This document shows, piece by piece, positions 1-9,492 of a stretch of 64,000 bases of DNA (its first letter is position 1; each line of letters opens with the position of its first letter). The DNA comes from Haloarcula limicola (GTDB lineage Archaea; Halobacteriota; Halobacteria; Halobacteriales; Haloarculaceae): the NCBI RefSeq assembly GCF_010119205.1, contig NZ_WRXM01000001.1, forward strand, positions 992,001 through 1,056,000. Direction: 5' to 3'. Made by a program: the position numbers and the translations under genes. The notes under the pieces were generated by a model. It did no database searches and was not told where the DNA came from. It was given only the letters and a program-made list of their open reading frames with translations.

Positions 1-620
1 GCGACGCCGCCACCGCGGAACAGATCATCGACTCGTTCAAGGAGGTCGTCGTCGCGCCGGGCTACACCGACGCCGCGCTCGACGTCCTCTTCGAGAAGGA
101 GAACCTCCGCGTCCTCGACGTCGACGGGGACCTCGAAGTGACGGACCCGCTGACCGAGAAGCCCCTCGTCGGCGGCCGGCTCGTTCAGGAGCGAGACACG
201 CAGCACCTCACCGCAGAGGACTTGGAGGTCGTCACGGAGCGCGAACCGACCGACGAGCAGATCGAGTCGATGCTGTTCGCGTGGCACACGCTCAAGCACG
301 TCAAATCGAACGGCATCCTCTTCGCGAAGGGAACCGAGACGGTCGGCATCGGCATGGGGCAGGTCTCCCGCGTCGACGCCGTCCGACTCGCCGCGATGAA
401 GTCCGAGGAGCACGCCGAGGGCAAGGACGCCGACGGCGCGGTGATGGCCTCCGACGCCTTCTTCCCGTTCCCCGACGGCATCGAACGCGCCGCCGAGGCC
501 GGCATCGAGGCAGTCATCCAGCCCGGCGGGTCGAAGAACGACGAGAGCGTCGTCGAGGCCGCGAACGAACACGACATGGCGATGGTCATGACCGGCCAGC
601 GGTCTTTCAGACACGACTGA
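1..620 (+). CDS. purH: AICAR formyltransferase PurH, C-terminal part (5' end outside window)
   Basis: The frame is open from base 3 and ends in TGA at 618-620, giving about 205 C-terminal residues. Stretches such as KHVKSNGILFAKG, GMGQVSRVDAVRLAA, DAFFPFPDGIE and IQPGGSKND are characteristic of the AICAR transformylase domain, which formylates AICAR with 10-formyl-tetrahydrofolate in the penultimate step of purine synthesis. Whether the missing N-terminus carries the IMP cyclohydrolase domain cannot be seen. An 8-bp inverted repeat (605-612 and 623-630) spans the stop codon. The next gene is in the same direction after 88 bases. Confidence 0.93.
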   Translation, partial: DAATAEQIIDSFKEVVVAPGYTDAALDVLFEKENLRVLDVDGDLEVTDPLTEKPLVGGRLVQERDTQHLTAEDLEVVTEREPTDEQIESMLFAWHTLKHVKSNGILFAKGTETVGIGMGQVSRVDAVRLAAMKSEEHAEGKDADGAVMASDAFFPFPDGIERAAEAGIEAVIQPGGSKNDESVVEAANEHDMAMVMTGQRSFRHD

Positions 621-630
621 GCGTCTGAAA
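605..630 (+). terminator. Hairpin over the purH stop codon
   Basis: TTTCAGAC (605-612) and GTCTGAAA (623-630) are perfect inverted copies with a 10-base loop that contains the purH stop codon. No T-run follows, so a role as 3'-end or stability element is inferred only from its position. Confidence 0.35.
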
Positions 631-708
631 CGACACGCGCGGTATCGCTTCACGGCGTCCGGTTCCCGTCTCGAAAAACGCTTCAGACGGGCTGTCGAAC
701 CGGCGGGC

Positions 709-1659
709 ATGTCTCAGGACACCGACCGAGAGCGCGCCGTCCGCGACGCGGTCGACCGCGCGCAGAGCGGGGCACCGGCGGGGGGCCGAACCATCCGCGA
801 CCGGTTCTCCGCCGACGAGATCTTCCAGCGAATCATCGTCGCCGCGGACCACGAGATAACGTCGAGCAAGCGCGAACTGCTCGCGAGCGCGCTCGCGGCC
901 GGGTTCGCAATCACGATCACCTTCCTCGTGTACGCCTCGCTGTACGCCTCGACCGGCGGCGACCCGGTGCTGAGCGCGCTGTTGTACCCGCTGGGGTTCG
1001 TCTTCATCATCCTCGGGGACTACCAGCTCTACACCGAGAACACGCTCCCGCCCGTCGCGCTCACGCTCGAACGGATCTCCTCGCTCCCCGTGCTGTTTCG
1101 CATCTGGGGGCTCGTCCTCCTCGGGAACCTCGTCGGCGGCGCGCTCGGCGCGCTCGCGCTCGCCTCGACCGGCGTGCTCTCGCCCGACGCCGCGGCGGCG
1201 GCCGCGGGCTTCGCCGAGAAGGCCATCGAGACGCCGTGGTGGACGCTGTTCGCCAAGGCGGTGTTCGCCGGCCTCATCGTCGCCGGCGTCGTCTGGGTCG
1301 ACTTCTCGCTGCGGGACAGCGTCTCCCGGCTGCTGCTGGTCTACCTCTCGTTCCTCGCCATCCCGTTCGCGAACCTCTACCACGTCGTCGTCTCGGCGAC
1401 CGAGATGCTGTTTCTGGTCTACGGCGGCGAACTCAGCCTGATGGTGGGGACGACGCAGTTCGTCCTCCCGGTGCTGCTCGGGAACTCCATCGGCGGCGTC
1501 GTCCTCGTCACCGTCGTCAACTACTTCCAGACGACGGAGCGTCGGTTGGAGACGGCGCGCGAGAGCGGCAAGAAGCGACAGCTGACTATCCGAGAGTGGG
1601 TGCTCGGTCGCTTCTCCGAGTCCGGCCGCTCGTACGTCCCGGCCGACCGCGACCACTAG
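709..1659 (+). CDS. Formate/nitrite transporter (FNT) family channel
   Basis: A 316-residue membrane protein with about six hydrophobic helices after a charged, cytoplasmic N-terminus of about 60 residues. The order of helices, the glycine-rich segment GNLVGGALGALALA and the paired segments FLAIPFANLYHVVV and LLGNSIGGVVLVTVVNY match the FNT fold of pentameric channels for small monovalent anions such as formate, nitrite or hydrosulfide. The classical central histidine may correspond to the one in NLYHVVVS, but the substrate cannot be read from sequence. The gene stands alone, with purH upstream and a SHOCT protein downstream. Confidence 0.8.
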   Translation: MSQDTDRERAVRDAVDRAQSGAPAGGRTIRDRFSADEIFQRIIVAADHEITSSKRELLASALAAGFAITITFLVYASLYASTGGDPVLSALLYPLGFVFIILGDYQLYTENTLPPVALTLERISSLPVLFRIWGLVLLGNLVGGALGALALASTGVLSPDAAAAAAGFAEKAIETPWWTLFAKAVFAGLIVAGVVWVDFSLRDSVSRLLLVYLSFLAIPFANLYHVVVSATEMLFLVYGGELSLMVGTTQFVLPVLLGNSIGGVVLVTVVNYFQTTERRLETARESGKKRQLTIREWVLGRFSESGRSYVPADRDH

Positions 1660-1745
1660 CGACGCCGCGCTGCCGACCGCGGCGGCGGGGCGGCCGATCG
1701 GTCCCGACGACAACGCCTTTGTCTCGCCTGCGACTAAGGGGGAGT

Positions 1746-2282
1746 GTGAGCTGGGTCTCCGACAACCGCCACTGGATCTTATTCGCCGGCGTCGTCCTGA
1801 CGACGCTCGGAGCGGCGGGCGTCGCCGTCGTCGGGCTCGTCGCCACGGTGTCGACGCTCGTAGCCGGCGGCCCGTTGCTCGGGGTCGTGGCCGTCACCGT
1901 CCTCGGGACGCTCCTGCTGGCCGGTCTCGACGTCGTCCTCGTCGCCGCCCTCGCCTCGGAGCTGGCCAGTCGCGCCTCGTTCCCGACCAATCGGGGGGCC
2001 GCCGACGCCTTCCACCGCGCCGAGCGGTTCGTCCCACCGCTTCGCTCGCTGGGGCTGGGCGACCGGTTCGAACCGTCTCTCGACGAGCGAAAGGCCGCCC
2101 TCGACGAGCGCTACGTCGAGGGCGACCTCTCGGAGCGCGAGTACGAGGCGGAACTGCAGACGCTGCTGGCCGAACACGACGAGTCGATCCCGGACGTGAG
2201 CCGCGAAACCGCCGTCGAAGCCGCCGACGCCCACGAGACTCACGAGGTCCGGGAGACCCGCGAGGTCGAGCGGGAGACCTGA
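1746..2282 (+). CDS. Membrane protein with C-terminal SHOCT domain
   Basis: 178 residues from a GTG start at 1746; no ATG precedes the conserved part. Two hydrophobic helices (about residues 9-33 and 38-66) are followed by a soluble part containing SLDERKAALDERYVEGDLSEREYEAEL, the short two-helix SHOCT module often found at the C-termini of small membrane proteins and thought to mediate oligomerisation. The tail is rich in Glu, His and Thr (ETHEVRETREVERET). The function is unknown; the start codon is the main uncertainty. Confidence 0.7.
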   Translation: MSWVSDNRHWILFAGVVLTTLGAAGVAVVGLVATVSTLVAGGPLLGVVAVTVLGTLLLAGLDVVLVAALASELASRASFPTNRGAADAFHRAERFVPPLRSLGLGDRFEPSLDERKAALDERYVEGDLSEREYEAELQTLLAEHDESIPDVSRETAVEAADAHETHEVRETREVERET

Positions 2283-2321
2283 CGGGCAGCGGCCACGTTT
2301 CTGCGAGCGCCGCCACACGGA

Positions 2322-2327
2322 TTTAAA
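2322..2327 (+). promoter_or_regulatory. TATA box for the gene at 2352
   Basis: TTTAAA is centred about 27 bases before the ATG at 2352, the spacing of a haloarchaeal leaderless promoter. Confidence 0.6.
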
Positions 2328-2351
2328 CCGCTGCCGTCCGTCAGTCCAGCC

Positions 2352-3179
2352 ATGAGCGAATACACCGTGCTTCGGATACGGGTCGGTGCCGGCGTCGCGG
2401 CGCGGGTGCTCGGTGCGATTCCGGGTATCACCGTCGTCGACGACCTCGATGCGGCTCTCGAGGACCGGGCGGACGCCGCGGACGACGCGGGGGCCGTCTC
2501 GGAGACGCCGCCGGCGTCGCGGCCGGTCGACACGACGACGCGCGAGACGTTCGCGTCGGAGGGCGCGGTCGAGCCCGCCGAGGACGACGAGGAATCCGCG
2601 TCCGCCGTGAAGAAGTGGGGACTGCTCGGCGCGGGCGTCACCTTCGTCGTGGTCGGACTGGGGACCGTCGGATTCTGGTTCCTCAAACGGCGGGGCTCCG
2701 ACGACGACGGCGACGGCCCGGTCGCCGAGACGCCGCCGCCGGCGACCGACACCGGCGTCGCCTCGACCGAGCGGACCGGCGGCCGTCGCGACGCGACCAC
2801 CAGAGGCAAGAGCGGCGGTGTCGACCGTGGTGGTATGGACGAGACAGACGCTGACGCGGGGACGGAGACGGACGCGGGAGCGTCCGCGTCGTCGACGGAC
2901 GAGACGTCGGCATCGACCGTCCTCGGCGAGGGGGCCAGTGAGACGGACGACACCAGCGATCGGAGCCACAGTCAAAGTTACATCGGGCCGACGAAGGGCG
3001 TCGGCGAGAGCGCGGGCGAGACGGGAGCGCCGGCGAGCGAACCCGAGATATCGGCCGACGAGCAGTCTGTCCGGACGCCCGGTAGCATCAACGTCGCGCC
3101 GCTGCTCGGCGTGGCCTTCCTTGCGGTGAGCGGGGCGGTCGTGCGCTGGATGCGGAGCGGGCGCGGCGGCGAGCGGTAG
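2352..3179 (+). CDS. Acidic, low-complexity protein with two membrane helices (unknown)
   Basis: A 275-residue protein of unknown function. After a short N-terminal segment (about residues 1-35) comes an acidic region, a transmembrane helix near residues 92-112 (LLGAGVTFVVVGLGTVGFWF) followed by KRR, a long Asp/Glu/Thr/Ser/Gly-rich stretch of more than 120 residues, and a second helix near the C-terminus (about 250-266) followed by basic residues. The low-complexity linker resembles flexible cell-surface or membrane-proximal spacers of halophiles. No catalytic motif is recognisable. A TATA box at -27 supports the ATG. Confidence 0.6.
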   Translation: MSEYTVLRIRVGAGVAARVLGAIPGITVVDDLDAALEDRADAADDAGAVSETPPASRPVDTTTRETFASEGAVEPAEDDEESASAVKKWGLLGAGVTFVVVGLGTVGFWFLKRRGSDDDGDGPVAETPPPATDTGVASTERTGGRRDATTRGKSGGVDRGGMDETDADAGTETDAGASASSTDETSASTVLGEGASETDDTSDRSHSQSYIGPTKGVGESAGETGAPASEPEISADEQSVRTPGSINVAPLLGVAFLAVSGAVVRWMRSGRGGER

Positions 3180-3219
3180 GTCCGACAGGCTAAAGCGCGC
3201 GGCTCTGAATACTCGGGAC

Positions 3220-5688
3220 ATGGAGTTCCACGAGGCCGCGAACTTCCTCTTCGAGTTGCGCCGGTTCGCGTCGCGGGCCGGCACCGACGCCACGCGGGAG
3301 TTGCTCTCGACGCTCGGCGACCCGCACGAGAGCCTCCGCTGTGTCCAGATCGCCGGCTCCAACGGGAAGGGCTCGACCGCGCGGATGGTCGAGCGGAGCC
3401 TCCGAGAGGCGGGATACGACGTCGGCCTCTACACCTCGCCGCACCTGGACGACGTGCGCGAACGCGTCCGGGTCAACGGTCGCAAAGTGCCCGAGGCGGC
3501 CCTCGTCGAGTTCGTCGAGACGGTGGAACCGTCCGTCACCGAGCGGGGAGCCGAAGGCGAGTCGCCCACTTTCTTCGAGACGCTGACCGCCTTGGCGCTC
3601 TGGGAGTTCGACCGACAGGACGTGGATATCGCCGTCCTCGAAGTCGGCATCGGCGGGAAGTACGACGCCACCAGCGTCGTCGACCCGGCGGCCAGCGCCG
3701 TGACCTCCGTGACGCTCGAACACACTCACATCCTCGGCGATACGGTCGGGGAGATCGCCCGCGACAAGGCCCACGTCGCGCCCGACGGCGCGCCGCTGGT
3801 GACCGGCACGACCGGCGACGCACTCGACGCCGTTCGGGAGGTCGCCGGCGACGTGGTGACCGTCGGCGACGGAACCAGCGGAACCGACCGCGGAGCGGAC
3901 GGCCCGGCGGACGTGGCCGTCACCTACGGCGGCCGCGACGGGCTGGAAGGCGCAGTTACCATCGAGGGTCCGGACTGGACCGTCGAAACCCACCTCCCGC
4001 TCCTGGGCGAGCATCAGGCGCAGAACGCCGGCATCGCGGCGGCGCTGGTCAGACAGGTCGCCGACGTGTCCCGAGAAGAACTGGAACGCGGTCTGCGGAA
4101 CGCCCACTGGCCGGGCCGATTCGAAGTGATGGGCGAGGACCCGCTCGTGGTGCTCGACGGGGCGCACAACCCCGGCGGCCTCGAACGGACGACGGAGACG
4201 CTCGACTCCTTCTCCTACGACGACCTCCACCTCGTCGTCGGCGCGATGGTCGACAAGGACCACGTCGGCATGGCCGCGGCGCTCTCGGACGCCGACCACG
4301 CGATCGTCTGCCGGCCGAACGTCGACAGAGCGGAGTCGCCCGCCGTCGTCGCCGAGGCGATGCGCGAGGCGACCGACGCCGACGTGGAGACGCGCAGCGA
4401 CGTGGCCGGCGCGCTGGAGATGGCTCTCGACGCCGCCGACGACGGCGACGCCGTGCTGGTCACCGGATCGCTGTACGCGGTCCGCGAGGCCCGCAACCGG
4501 TGGTCGCGCGCCATCGTCCCCAAGCGCGTCGACTCGCTCGACGAGGCCCGCGAGACCATCGACGACGCGCACGTCACCGAGGCCGGCGCGTGGCGGATGC
4601 GCGGGAAGGCCGTCCACCGCGTCCTCCGCACGCGGGTCCAGCCGCGACAGGCGCAGTATCTCAAGGAGGAACTGCTGTCGCTGGGCGGCGAGTGCGCCAT
4701 CTCCGGGCTGAACGACCAGGACGAGGAGCGGCTGGACGTGGTGACGATGGCGACGATGGCCCAGTACAAGCGACTGACCGAGAAGCTCGCCGGCCAGCCC
4801 TACGGCCTCTCGCCGTTCGCCGACGAGCTCCGAGAGGCGCTCGACATCCAGCAACCCGACAGCGGCCGCGGCTACCCGTGGGAGGACGGTCCCTCGGTCA
4901 TGGGCATCCTCAATATCACCCCGGACTCGTTCCACGACGGCGGCGAGTACGACGCCGTGGAGGACGCCGTCGCCCGCGCCGAGGAGATGATCGCCGACGG
5001 CGCGGACGTGATCGACATCGGCGGCGAATCCACGCGACCGGGTGCCGAGCCGGTCCCCGCCGACGAGGAGATCGCCCGAGTCGTCCCCGTCGTCGAGGAG
5101 CTGGCCGACCGGGACGTGCTCCTCTCCATCGACACGCGAAAGGCGAGCGTCGCCCGCGCCACGCTCGACGCCGGGGCGGACATTCTCAACGACGTCTCCG
5201 GCCTCGAAGACCCCGAGATGCGCCTGGTCGCCGCCGAGTACGACGTCCCGGTGGTGGTGATGCACTCCATCGAGACGCCCGTCGACCCCGACAGCGACGT
5301 CCAGTACGACGACGTGGTCACGGACTGCATCGACCAGTTGACCGAGCGCGTGCTGCTGGCGGAGAAGGCCGGGCTCGACCGCGAGCAGATCCTGGTCGAC
5401 CCCGGCATCGGCTTCGGGAAGTCCCGCGTCGAGGACTTCAAACTGCTGGACCGCCTCGACGAGTTCCGGGCGCTCGGCTGTCCGATCCTGTTCGGCCACT
5501 CCCACAAGTCGCTGTTCGGCCTCGTCGGCGAAGAGCCGGGCGACTGCCTGGAGGCGACCGTCGCGGGGACGACGCTCGCGGTCGAACGCGGCGCGGATAT
5601 AATCCGCGTCCACGACGTCGCCGAGAACGTCGCCGCCGTCGACGTCGCCGAGGCCGCCCGCGACCCCGAGCGGTTCGACGGCAGTTGA
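3220..5688 (+). CDS. folCP: Folylpolyglutamate synthase / dihydropteroate synthase fusion
   Basis: An 822-residue bifunctional enzyme. Residues 1 to about 430 are a Mur-ligase-type FolC with the P-loop GSNGKGST near residue 46, YTSPHLDDVRERVRVNG, and DGAHNPGG in the C-terminal ligase part. Residues from about 558 onward are dihydropteroate synthase, with both pterin-binding signatures: GILNITPDSFHDGGEY and DIGGESTRPGA, plus DPGIGFGK and GHSHKS. One chain thus makes dihydropteroate and adds glutamate to folate. This FolCP arrangement is known in haloarchaea. Between the two enzymes lies a linker of about 120 residues (about 430-550) that belongs to neither core fold. Confidence 0.95.
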   Translation: MEFHEAANFLFELRRFASRAGTDATRELLSTLGDPHESLRCVQIAGSNGKGSTARMVERSLREAGYDVGLYTSPHLDDVRERVRVNGRKVPEAALVEFVETVEPSVTERGAEGESPTFFETLTALALWEFDRQDVDIAVLEVGIGGKYDATSVVDPAASAVTSVTLEHTHILGDTVGEIARDKAHVAPDGAPLVTGTTGDALDAVREVAGDVVTVGDGTSGTDRGADGPADVAVTYGGRDGLEGAVTIEGPDWTVETHLPLLGEHQAQNAGIAAALVRQVADVSREELERGLRNAHWPGRFEVMGEDPLVVLDGAHNPGGLERTTETLDSFSYDDLHLVVGAMVDKDHVGMAAALSDADHAIVCRPNVDRAESPAVVAEAMREATDADVETRSDVAGALEMALDAADDGDAVLVTGSLYAVREARNRWSRAIVPKRVDSLDEARETIDDAHVTEAGAWRMRGKAVHRVLRTRVQPRQAQYLKEELLSLGGECAISGLNDQDEERLDVVTMATMAQYKRLTEKLAGQPYGLSPFADELREALDIQQPDSGRGYPWEDGPSVMGILNITPDSFHDGGEYDAVEDAVARAEEMIADGADVIDIGGESTRPGAEPVPADEEIARVVPVVEELADRDVLLSIDTRKASVARATLDAGADILNDVSGLEDPEMRLVAAEYDVPVVVMHSIETPVDPDSDVQYDDVVTDCIDQLTERVLLAEKAGLDREQILVDPGIGFGKSRVEDFKLLDRLDEFRALGCPILFGHSHKSLFGLVGEEPGDCLEATVAGTTLAVERGADIIRVHDVAENVAAVDVAEAARDPERFDGS

Positions 5689-5722
5689 ATCGGCGTCACG
5701 TTCTCGATCGTCGAAGCGGAGC

Positions 5723-7594
5723 TCAGTCCTCGGCAGCGGGCGCTTCGACGGCTTCGGCCTCCGTCTCGTTCACGCGGATGCCCTTCGAGGCGAGGTGGCG
5801 CATCTGCCGGCGGACGAAGTCCTCCTCGGTCGTGCCGCGCGTAGCGAGGATGACCATGCGCGCGTCGCCGGCGGGGCGCATCGTCCGCCCGGCGCGCTGT
5901 GCGCCCTGTCGCCGTGAACCGCCGAGTCCGGAGGCGACGACGGCGAGTTCGGCGTCGGGGAGGTCGATGCCCTCGTCGCCGACCCGGGAGACGACCAGGG
6001 TATCGCGTTCGCTCCGGCGGAACTCGTCGAACAGTTTCTCCCGGCGGGCGTGGGGCGTCTCGCCGCTGATGAACGGCGCGTCGATGGCCTCGCTGATGGC
6101 GTCGCCCTGGTCTAGGTACTCCACGAAGACGAGCGCCTTCGCCGCGGGATGTTGGGCGAGCGTGTAGCGGATCTCCTCGATCTTCCCGGTGTTGTTCGCC
6201 GCCGCCTGCCGCCGGTCGTGGCCCGACGTAGAGGCGTACTCCGTGCGCTCGTCGTCCGCGCCCCACGGCACGAGGCGGATCTCGACCTCGGGTTCGGCGA
6301 CGTACCCCTCGTCGAAGAGCTTCCCCCAGTCCGTCCCGATCGGCGGGCCGACGAGCGTGAATATCTCCTCCTCGTCGTCGCTCTCGCGGGTCGGCGTCGC
6401 GGTGAGGCCGAGACGGTGTTTGGTCTGCAAATCGGCGCTCCGGCGGTGGATGGGCGACGGCACGTGGTGGACCTCGTCGTAGACGATGAGACCCCACTTG
6501 CGCTGGTCGAAGAGCTTCCGGTGGCGGTCCATCCCGGCGGTGCGGTAGGTGGCGATGGTGACCGGGCGAATCTCCTTCGCGCCGCCGTGGTACTCGCCGA
6601 TGTCGTCGTCGGTCAGCGAGGTGTGCCGGACCAGTTCGTCGTGCCACTGCGTGGCGAGTTCCCGGGAGGGGACCAGGATCAGCGTCTCGCCGCCGATGGC
6701 GGCCATCGTCCCCATCGCCGCCACGGTCTTGCCCGATCCCGGCGGCCCGACGAAGACGCCCGAGCCCTGCTCGGTGAACCGCTCGACCCAGTCGGCCTGA
6801 TAGTCCCGCAGGCGGAGGAGGAGGTCCATCTCCAGGGCGTCGCCCTCGTCCAGTTCACGGTCGTCCCGGACCGGATAGCCCGCCTCGTACAGCGTCCGCT
6901 TGATTTCGGCGGTGGCGTCGCGGTTGACCCACGCTTCGGAGTCGGAGATCGGGGCGCGCAGATATTCGTCGTCGAGTTTCTGCCGGGCGACGTTGCCCAT
7001 CAAGTCATCGCTCTCGGCTTCTAAGACGACGTACCCCTCCTCGTGGGTATAGAGGCGGAACTTCCGGGCGCGCTCCCACTGGCTCGTCACCCACTCTTCG
7101 AGGTGGGGCGAGCGCTCGCCCAGCACGTCGCGCATCGTCGCCAGCAGGTCGTCGAGCGACTCGTGCGGGGCCGCCCAGACGTCCGCTTCGCGCAGCTCGT
7201 AGACGTAGCCGCCCGACCGGTTGGAGTCCTGCAGGCGGGCGAACTGCGAGAGCTGCGCCCGCGTGAACTGGTCGGGGTGTTCGACCACGACCTCCCGGCG
7301 GTCCGGGAAGAGGACGACGCGCTCGCGGTCGGTCACCTCGGCGACGTCCGTGGGGTACCAGACGGACTCGACCTCGCTCACGTTCTGGCGCTCTATCTCG
7401 CCCTCCTCGGAGAGCGCTTCGAGCGCCTCGCGGGCCTCGTCGGGCGTGAGGTCCGTCTTCCGAGATAGCTCGGTCGCCGTCAGGTGCGGGCGGCCGACGG
7501 CGTCGATGGCGTCGTAGACGGCGTCGAGTTCGACGGCCGGCCCGTCGCTGTCGGCGCTCTCCGGTTCCGAGTCGGCTGGCTCCTCGTCTGTCAC
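5723..7594 (-). CDS. rad25: XPB/Rad25-type DEAD/DEAH-box DNA helicase
   Basis: 623 residues from a GTG start at 7594; the long open frame upstream lacks family similarity. The order is: a small winged-helix-like segment (about 20-80), a damage-recognition-like region, then a superfamily 2 helicase core with Walker A GPPGSGKT (near 281), DEVH (near 371), LGLTATPTR, and the C-terminal RecA lobe with SRVGDEGIDLP and QRAGRTMRP. Archaeal XPB unwinds or translocates on DNA and, with the Bax1 nuclease, is linked to nucleotide excision repair; no bax1 lies nearby. It is convergent with folCP (34-base gap) and divergent from the NhaC gene. Confidence 0.92.
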   Translation of the reverse strand: MTDEEPADSEPESADSDGPAVELDAVYDAIDAVGRPHLTATELSRKTDLTPDEAREALEALSEEGEIERQNVSEVESVWYPTDVAEVTDRERVVLFPDRREVVVEHPDQFTRAQLSQFARLQDSNRSGGYVYELREADVWAAPHESLDDLLATMRDVLGERSPHLEEWVTSQWERARKFRLYTHEEGYVVLEAESDDLMGNVARQKLDDEYLRAPISDSEAWVNRDATAEIKRTLYEAGYPVRDDRELDEGDALEMDLLLRLRDYQADWVERFTEQGSGVFVGPPGSGKTVAAMGTMAAIGGETLILVPSRELATQWHDELVRHTSLTDDDIGEYHGGAKEIRPVTIATYRTAGMDRHRKLFDQRKWGLIVYDEVHHVPSPIHRRSADLQTKHRLGLTATPTRESDDEEEIFTLVGPPIGTDWGKLFDEGYVAEPEVEIRLVPWGADDERTEYASTSGHDRRQAAANNTGKIEEIRYTLAQHPAAKALVFVEYLDQGDAISEAIDAPFISGETPHARREKLFDEFRRSERDTLVVSRVGDEGIDLPDAELAVVASGLGGSRRQGAQRAGRTMRPAGDARMVILATRGTTEEDFVRRQMRHLASKGIRVNETEAEAVEAPAAED

Positions 7595-7745
7595 TACCGG
7601 CCGGAGGTGACCGAGGGCAAAACGGGTTTCGTCTGGCCGGCTTGCCGTCCGCGACGGGCCGCGGTCACGGCCGCCGACTCGCGCGGGCCGAGCGGCGACG
7701 CGGGCGAATACGTACGTTAATGTGTCGCCACTCGGACGACCAGAC

Positions 7746-9485
7746 ATGGTCGAAGGAATCGTGGCCGGCCCCTGGTCGGTCGTCCCGGCGCTCGTGGCCA
7801 TCGCGCTCGCCTGGTACACGCGCGACGCCCTCATCGGGCTGTTCGTCGGCATCGTCGTCACGAGCGTCCTGCTCGGGGCGCTGCACCCGCAGACCGTCGG
7901 GGTCCCGCCGGACCTGATCACCGCCGGCGGCGAGGTGGCGACGGTCCAGCCGCAGGCAGAGAACGCGAGTTCGTGGACGACCGGCGTCGGCGGCATCGGA
8001 CTGGGCGCGCTGTTCGGACTGAAGCTCGTCCCGGAGATCATCGCTACAGCCCCGCTATTCGGCGAGTGGTACGTCAAGAACGTCCTCCTGGCGATCTTCG
8101 CCATCGGCGGCATGATCGGTCTGATGATCCGAGCCGGGGCCATCCAGGGCGTCCTCGAAGCGCTCGCCTCGCGCGTCGACTCGGCCGACGACGCCGAGAA
8201 GGCGGCCTTCCTGGCCGGCATCGCCGTCCACATCGACGACTACTTCAACTGTCTCGTGGTCGGCTCGATGATGCGCCCGCTGACCGACCGCTTCGACGTC
8301 TCGCGGGCGAAGCTGGCCTACTACGTCGACTCGGCGGGGTCGCCGGCGTCCCGTCTCGCCTTCTACTCGACGTGGGGGGCGGCGATGGTCGGCTTCATCG
8401 GCAGTGGCCTCGTCGAGGCACAGAAACAGGGGTCGCTCCCGTCGGGAATGTCGAACTTCGTCGACGCCGGCGGCGAGCAGGTGACGGCGGCGACGGGAGC
8501 CGTCTGGCCGCTGTTCTTCAACACGCTGTTCACGGGCTTTTACTCCTGGGCCGCGCTCGCGCTCGCGGCGCTCGTCGCGTGGCAGGTCGTCCCGAACCTC
8601 TACGAGATGGGCACCGAGGAGTCGCGGGCGCGCGAAACCGGCGAGGTCGTCGGCGAGGACGCCGACCCGATGATCTCCGAGGAGATGGACGAGTACGAGG
8701 TCTCGGAGACCGCGACGCCGGACTGGCGGAACTTCGCCTGGCCCATCCTGACGATGGTCGTCGTCGGCCTGAGCGCGATGTTCTGGCGGGCCAGTCCGGT
8801 CATTTACGTCGAGGGCAGACAGAGGATGGGAACGACGCTGGTTCAGCTGGGCGGCTGGCGGCTCGTCGCGCCACCGAGCGGCCCGTGGGCGTTCAACATC
8901 GGCGGCGTCCAGCTCGGAATCGCTTCCATCGCCGCCCTGATCGTCGCCTTCCTGCTGTACCGCTGGAAGGGCGACATCCCGTCGAACGACGACGCCACCG
9001 ACGCGATGATGGTCGGTTTCAAGGGCATCTTACTGGCCGCCGTCATCCTCATGTTCGCCAGTTCCATCCAGAACGCGGTGTCGTTACTCGGCATCTCCTC
9101 GTTCGTGACGAACGTCTTCGGCGGCGTGCCCGCGTTCGTCGTCCCGGTGGGCGTCTTCCTCGTCACGTCGGCGGTCAGTTTCTCCGACGGCTCCTCGTGG
9201 TCGACCTACGGCATCATGTTCCCCATCGCCATCCCGCTGGCGTTCTCGACCGGGGCGAACCTCCCGCTCGTCCTCGGCGCGGTGTTCAGCGGCGGCATCT
9301 TCGGCGACCACACCTCGCCCATCAGCGACACGACCGTCCTGGCCTCCTCGACGAGCGGGAGCGACCACATGGTCCACGTCAGGAGTCAGGCTCCCTACGC
9401 CCTCATCGCGGCGGGGATCGCCGCCGCGCTGTTCCTCGTGCTCGGGTTCGTCGTCCCCGAGGGGTTCCGTATCATCCCCTACTGA
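7746..9485 (+). CDS. nhaC: NhaC-family Na+/H+ antiporter
   Basis: A 579-residue polytopic membrane protein with about eleven hydrophobic segments. The motif HIDDYFNCLVVGSMMRPLTD, the segment YYVDSAGSPASRLAFYSTWGAA, and SFSDGSSWSTYGIMFPIAIPLA with GDHTSPISDTTVLASS are hallmarks of the NhaC branch of the IT superfamily. It probably exports Na+ in exchange for protons at the cell membrane, a basic need in a halophile; some relatives exchange amines or acids, so the substrate is inferred. An in-frame GTG lies 24 bases upstream (7722), but the ATG at 7746 gives the normal N-terminus. Confidence 0.9.
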   Translation: MVEGIVAGPWSVVPALVAIALAWYTRDALIGLFVGIVVTSVLLGALHPQTVGVPPDLITAGGEVATVQPQAENASSWTTGVGGIGLGALFGLKLVPEIIATAPLFGEWYVKNVLLAIFAIGGMIGLMIRAGAIQGVLEALASRVDSADDAEKAAFLAGIAVHIDDYFNCLVVGSMMRPLTDRFDVSRAKLAYYVDSAGSPASRLAFYSTWGAAMVGFIGSGLVEAQKQGSLPSGMSNFVDAGGEQVTAATGAVWPLFFNTLFTGFYSWAALALAALVAWQVVPNLYEMGTEESRARETGEVVGEDADPMISEEMDEYEVSETATPDWRNFAWPILTMVVVGLSAMFWRASPVIYVEGRQRMGTTLVQLGGWRLVAPPSGPWAFNIGGVQLGIASIAALIVAFLLYRWKGDIPSNDDATDAMMVGFKGILLAAVILMFASSIQNAVSLLGISSFVTNVFGGVPAFVVPVGVFLVTSAVSFSDGSSWSTYGIMFPIAIPLAFSTGANLPLVLGAVFSGGIFGDHTSPISDTTVLASSTSGSDHMVHVRSQAPYALIAAGIAAALFLVLGFVVPEGFRIIPY

Positions 9486-9492
9486 CCGGGTC

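Noticed and set aside
3190-5613. Very long open frames antisense to folCP, gltB and other genes
   Set aside because: High GC at third positions leaves antisense frames open; the translations are Arg/Gly/Val-rich without family motifs, while the opposite strand encodes clear enzymes.
7595-8233. An extended N-terminus for the XPB helicase
   Set aside because: The extension would run antisense through nhaC and lacks family similarity; GTG at 7594 gives the usual N-terminus.
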